Shown here: piece after piece, positions 14,239 to 16,425 of the stretch | How positions within the stretch are numbered: the first letter of the stretch is position 1 | Layout of the letters: each line of letters begins with the position of its first letter | NCBI GenBank assembly: GCA_031278405.1 | Contig: JAITKL010000027.1 | Span: forward strand, 1 to 16,425 | From: Endomicrobium sp. | Lineage (GTDB): Bacteria > Elusimicrobiota > Endomicrobiia > Endomicrobiales > Endomicrobiaceae | Direction: 5' to 3' | DNA length: 16,425 bases | Translations under genes and position numbers: made by a program | Notes under the pieces: generated by a model | Seen by the model: the letters and a program-made list of their open reading frames with translations, nothing else | Told to the model about the DNA's origin: nothing | Database searches by the model: none

Positions 14239-15521
14239 ATGTTTTTCAATACCTTGTAGAAGTTTGGAAAAGATATGTTAACGCAGTTTGAGTCTTTAAT
14301 TATAGTTTCTCCGCCGGTTATCAAAGAGGCTATTGACAATGTCATGGCTATTCTGTGATCTTCAAAACTATCTAAAAGATTGCCATTTAAAGGAATGCCG
14401 CGGTCACCGCTAATAATAAATCCGTCATCAAGGGCTTCAACTTGAGCGCCAAGTTTTTTAAATTGACTTGCCACAGCAGCTATTCTGTCGGTTTCCTTAA
14501 CTTTAAGTTCTCCAGCTCCTGAAATTTTAGTTATTCCTTCAGCTTGGGTCGCTATAAGAACAAATACAGGAATTTCATCAATCATTCTAGGTACAATTGA
14601 AGCGTCTATATTCGTAGCTTTAAGTTTTGAATACTTAACCTCTATATCGCAAACAGATTCATTAGAAATTTCTCTTGGGTTTATTAAAAAAATTTCAGCT
14701 CCCATGTGCTTTAAAACATCAATAAAACCTGCTCTAGTAGAATTAACTCCGACATTTTTTATTGTCAAACTTGATCCCGGAACAATCAAAGCCGCCGCCA
14801 TAAAAAACGCCGCAGAAGAAATGTCTCCTGGAACGGTAATATCTTGAGGTAATAGCTTTTGTGTGGGATAAATTGTAACGGAATTTCTGTTAACTCTGAT
14901 ATCTGCTCCAAAAGCTTTTAACATTCTTTCACTGTGATCTCTAGACTTTTCAGGCTCGGTATAAGTTGTAGCTCCATCAGCATAGAGTCCTGCAAATAAA
15001 ACTGCAGACTTAACTTGAGCAGTTGATTTGTCGCATATGTAATTCGTTGCTTTAAGAGGATTTTTTCCTTTTATAGAAAGAGGTAGTAGTCCGTCATTAG
15101 AATTTATTTCAACTCCCATTTTAGATAACGGCTCTATTATCCTATCCATCGGTCTTTTTGAAAGACTTTCGTCGCCGGTTATAATAGTCTCAAAATCTTG
15201 CCCCGCCAAAATACCAGAAATAAGTCTTGATGTTGTGCCAGAATTACCCGCATAAATATTGTATTTGCCGTCTTGTGGTTTTTTTAGATTTAAACCTGTG
15301 CCTTTTATGTACAAATTCCCATTATCAATCTTAATTTCAACTCCCATTTTACAAAAGGCTTCTATAGTCCTATTGCAATCGTCGGAAGGAAGATAATTTC
15401 TGACTATAGAATCGCCTTCAGCAAGGGACGATAGCATAACAGCTCTATGTGTTATAGACTTGTCCGCGGGAACTTCAACAACACCTGAAATAGAATTTAC
15501 TTTTTTTAATTTTATATCCAT
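14229..15521 (-). CDS. aroA: 3-phosphoshikimate 1-carboxyvinyltransferase (EPSP synthase)
   Basis: A 430-residue cytoplasmic shikimate-pathway enzyme that joins shikimate-3-phosphate and PEP. K21 and R26 sit in ADKSITHRAVM, the AGNSGTTSRL loop is at 91-100, SKRPM is near 121, STAQVKSAVLFAGL is near 166, SRDHSERML is near 193, D315 lies in RMIDEIPVF, E343 in VKETDRI, and FEDHRIAM is near 386. All catalytic residues expected for the family are present and the length is typical. The start at 15521 has GGAAGAG about seven bases upstream. It is the first gene of the aroA-plsC-ispH-rpsA run. No convincing promoter was found in the 68 bases before it, so the operon may also be read from further upstream. 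Confidence 0.96.
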   Translation of the reverse strand: MDIKLKKVNSISGVVEVPADKSITHRAVMLSSLAEGDSIVRNYLPSDDCNRTIEAFCKMGVEIKIDNGNLYIKGTGLNLKKPQDGKYNIYAGNSGTTSRLISGILAGQDFETIITGDESLSKRPMDRIIEPLSKMGVEINSNDGLLPLSIKGKNPLKATNYICDKSTAQVKSAVLFAGLYADGATTYTEPEKSRDHSERMLKAFGADIRVNRNSVTIYPTQKLLPQDITVPGDISSAAFFMAAALIVPGSSLTIKNVGVNSTRAGFIDVLKHMGAEIFLINPREISNESVCDIEVKYSKLKATNIDASIVPRMIDEIPVFVLIATQAEGITKISGAGELKVKETDRIAAVASQFKKLGAQVEALDDGFIISGDRGIPLNGNLLDSFEDHRIAMTLSIASLITGGETIIKDSNCVNISFPNFYKVLKNICE

Positions 15522-15589
15522 TGTTTACTCTTCCAATTGTATATACGGATTTTGGTATTTTTTATGTTCAAAAATCTTAAGCGTCTTGT

Positions 15590-16403
15590 CTAAGTTCTAA
15601 GTACTGATGTTAAATAATTTGAAATAAATATCTCTTCTTCTATTTGTTTTCCTCTGCCGTTTACATTCCGCATACCATATGTCAAATTCCACGAAAAAAC
15701 ATTTGCAAAAGAAAATAAATTTTTTATATAGTCGCTATTGTCATATGTGATTAGCCATTTATGTCTGCAACTTTTCATAACATTGGCAAAACGTTCATGG
15801 TCAAAGCTTTTGTGTAAATTACCGTTCTTCCCGTATAAAGCCGATTTTTTTGCCGAAAAATACGGAGGATCCAAAAAAACAAAAACAGAATATCCTCTGC
15901 AGCAAAAACTTTTTCATAATCAGTATTGGTAATTTTCACACCCTTAACTATTTCTTCAATATTTTCAGTCTTAATATACTGCTCTCCGTAAAACGACTAT
16001 TAAAAGCCGATTCGCTGTAGCCACCACTTAAACTGGTGCCTGAAAATGTAATACGATTATATATAAAAAAAGAAGCCGCTTTTTCCAAGTCGTTAAAACT
16101 ATTCGTATTAGCTTTAAGAAACTTATAAAGTTCTTTACCATTGACATATTTAGATTTCCACTCACAAATTTTATCAATTAATCCATGCATATCTTCGCAA
16201 CTGTATTTCCAGAATTCATACAATTCTTCACACAAATCATTTATCCAAAAAATTTTATTTGGAAATATCTGTTTTAAATTTATAAATAGCGATCCGCCGC
16301 CTAAAAATGGCTCTCTATATTCGTCAAAATCAGGAACAAAGCTTGATATTAAATCAACAGCCCTACTTTTTCCGCCTGGATATCTTAACGGACTCTTTAT
16401 CAT
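15590..16403 (-). pseudogene. DNA adenine methyltransferase (D12/Dam-like), broken by two frameshifts
   Basis: Together the two open pieces give a complete D12-class N6-adenine methyltransferase of about 270 residues, the normal length. The 5' piece (ATG at 16401-16403) has the SAM-binding N-terminus SPLRYPGGKSRA, then EPFLGGGSLF and NDLCEELYEFW, and FSGTSLSGGYSESAFNSRF; it stops at 15948. The middle piece, IVKGVKITNTDYEKVFAAE, is in a second frame (about 15980-15897). The 3' piece returns in a third frame with GYSVFVFLDPPYFSAKKS, which contains the catalytic DPPY box, and runs on to ISNYLTSVLRT. Each junction is explained by loss of one base, near 15980 and near 15895. Every family motif is still intact, so the damage is recent, or is sequencing error. 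No restriction endonuclease partner is seen in the window. A TTG at 16418 is not needed as start. Confidence 0.88.
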
Positions 16404-16425
16404 TGTTTTGTCCCACAAATTCGTA

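Noticed and set aside
15890..15985. Programmed ribosomal frameshifting in the methyltransferase gene
   Set aside because: Two separate shifts would be needed, with no convincing slippery heptamer plus structure and no precedent I know of in this family; simple inactivation or sequencing error is more likely.

Overview
The window is AT-rich and looks like a chromosomal segment of a Gram-negative-type bacterium. Support for this comes from an initiator tRNA, a six-domain ribosomal protein S1, a heptosyltransferase-like GT9 enzyme and ArnT-like membrane glycosyltransferases. Several genes are broken by point indels while their neighbours are intact. That pattern, the AT bias and the aroA-plsC-ispH-rpsA order would fit a reduced, possibly host-associated genome such as the Endomicrobium branch of Elusimicrobia. 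The taxonomic placement is inference from gene content and memory of family order; no search was run.

Layout. The left edge holds part of an unrecognised minus-strand gene, then a P-loop kinase-like gene (209-781, minus) and an initiator tRNA (1041-1114, minus) with a clean promoter. From about 1150 to 3560 there is no intact gene. The minus strand there carries remnants of one long exported, beta-rich protein spread over all three frames. From 3591 to 9203 lies a surface-glycan block: a GT39 enzyme (minus), and divergently a GT9 enzyme, a polyprenyl-phosphate-sugar synthase (GT2) and a GT39-PAP2 fusion. A 600-base gap follows. It contains a small frameshifted exported-protein relic, a hairpin and a consensus promoter. 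The promoter drives an exported DUF4015-type putative glycoside hydrolase (9827-11029). Convergent to it is the tightly packed minus-strand operon aroA-plsC-ispH-rpsA (15521 down to 11088). The right edge is a Dam-like D12 adenine methyltransferase gene broken by two single-base frameshifts.

How the genes may work together. The GT2 enzyme should charge a polyprenyl phosphate with a sugar on the cytoplasmic face. The two paralogous GT39 proteins would use that lipid-linked sugar on the outer face of the inner membrane. The PAP2 domain fused to the second GT39 could remove a phosphate from the acceptor (for example lipid A) or recycle the carrier lipid. The GT9 enzyme would act on an LPS-type core. 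The housekeeping operon covers the shikimate pathway, phospholipid acylation, isoprenoid precursor synthesis and translation. The most unusual item is the GT39-PAP2 fusion in this block. The most informative evolutionary signal is the set of relics at different stages of decay. No CRISPR array, transposase or defence island was seen.
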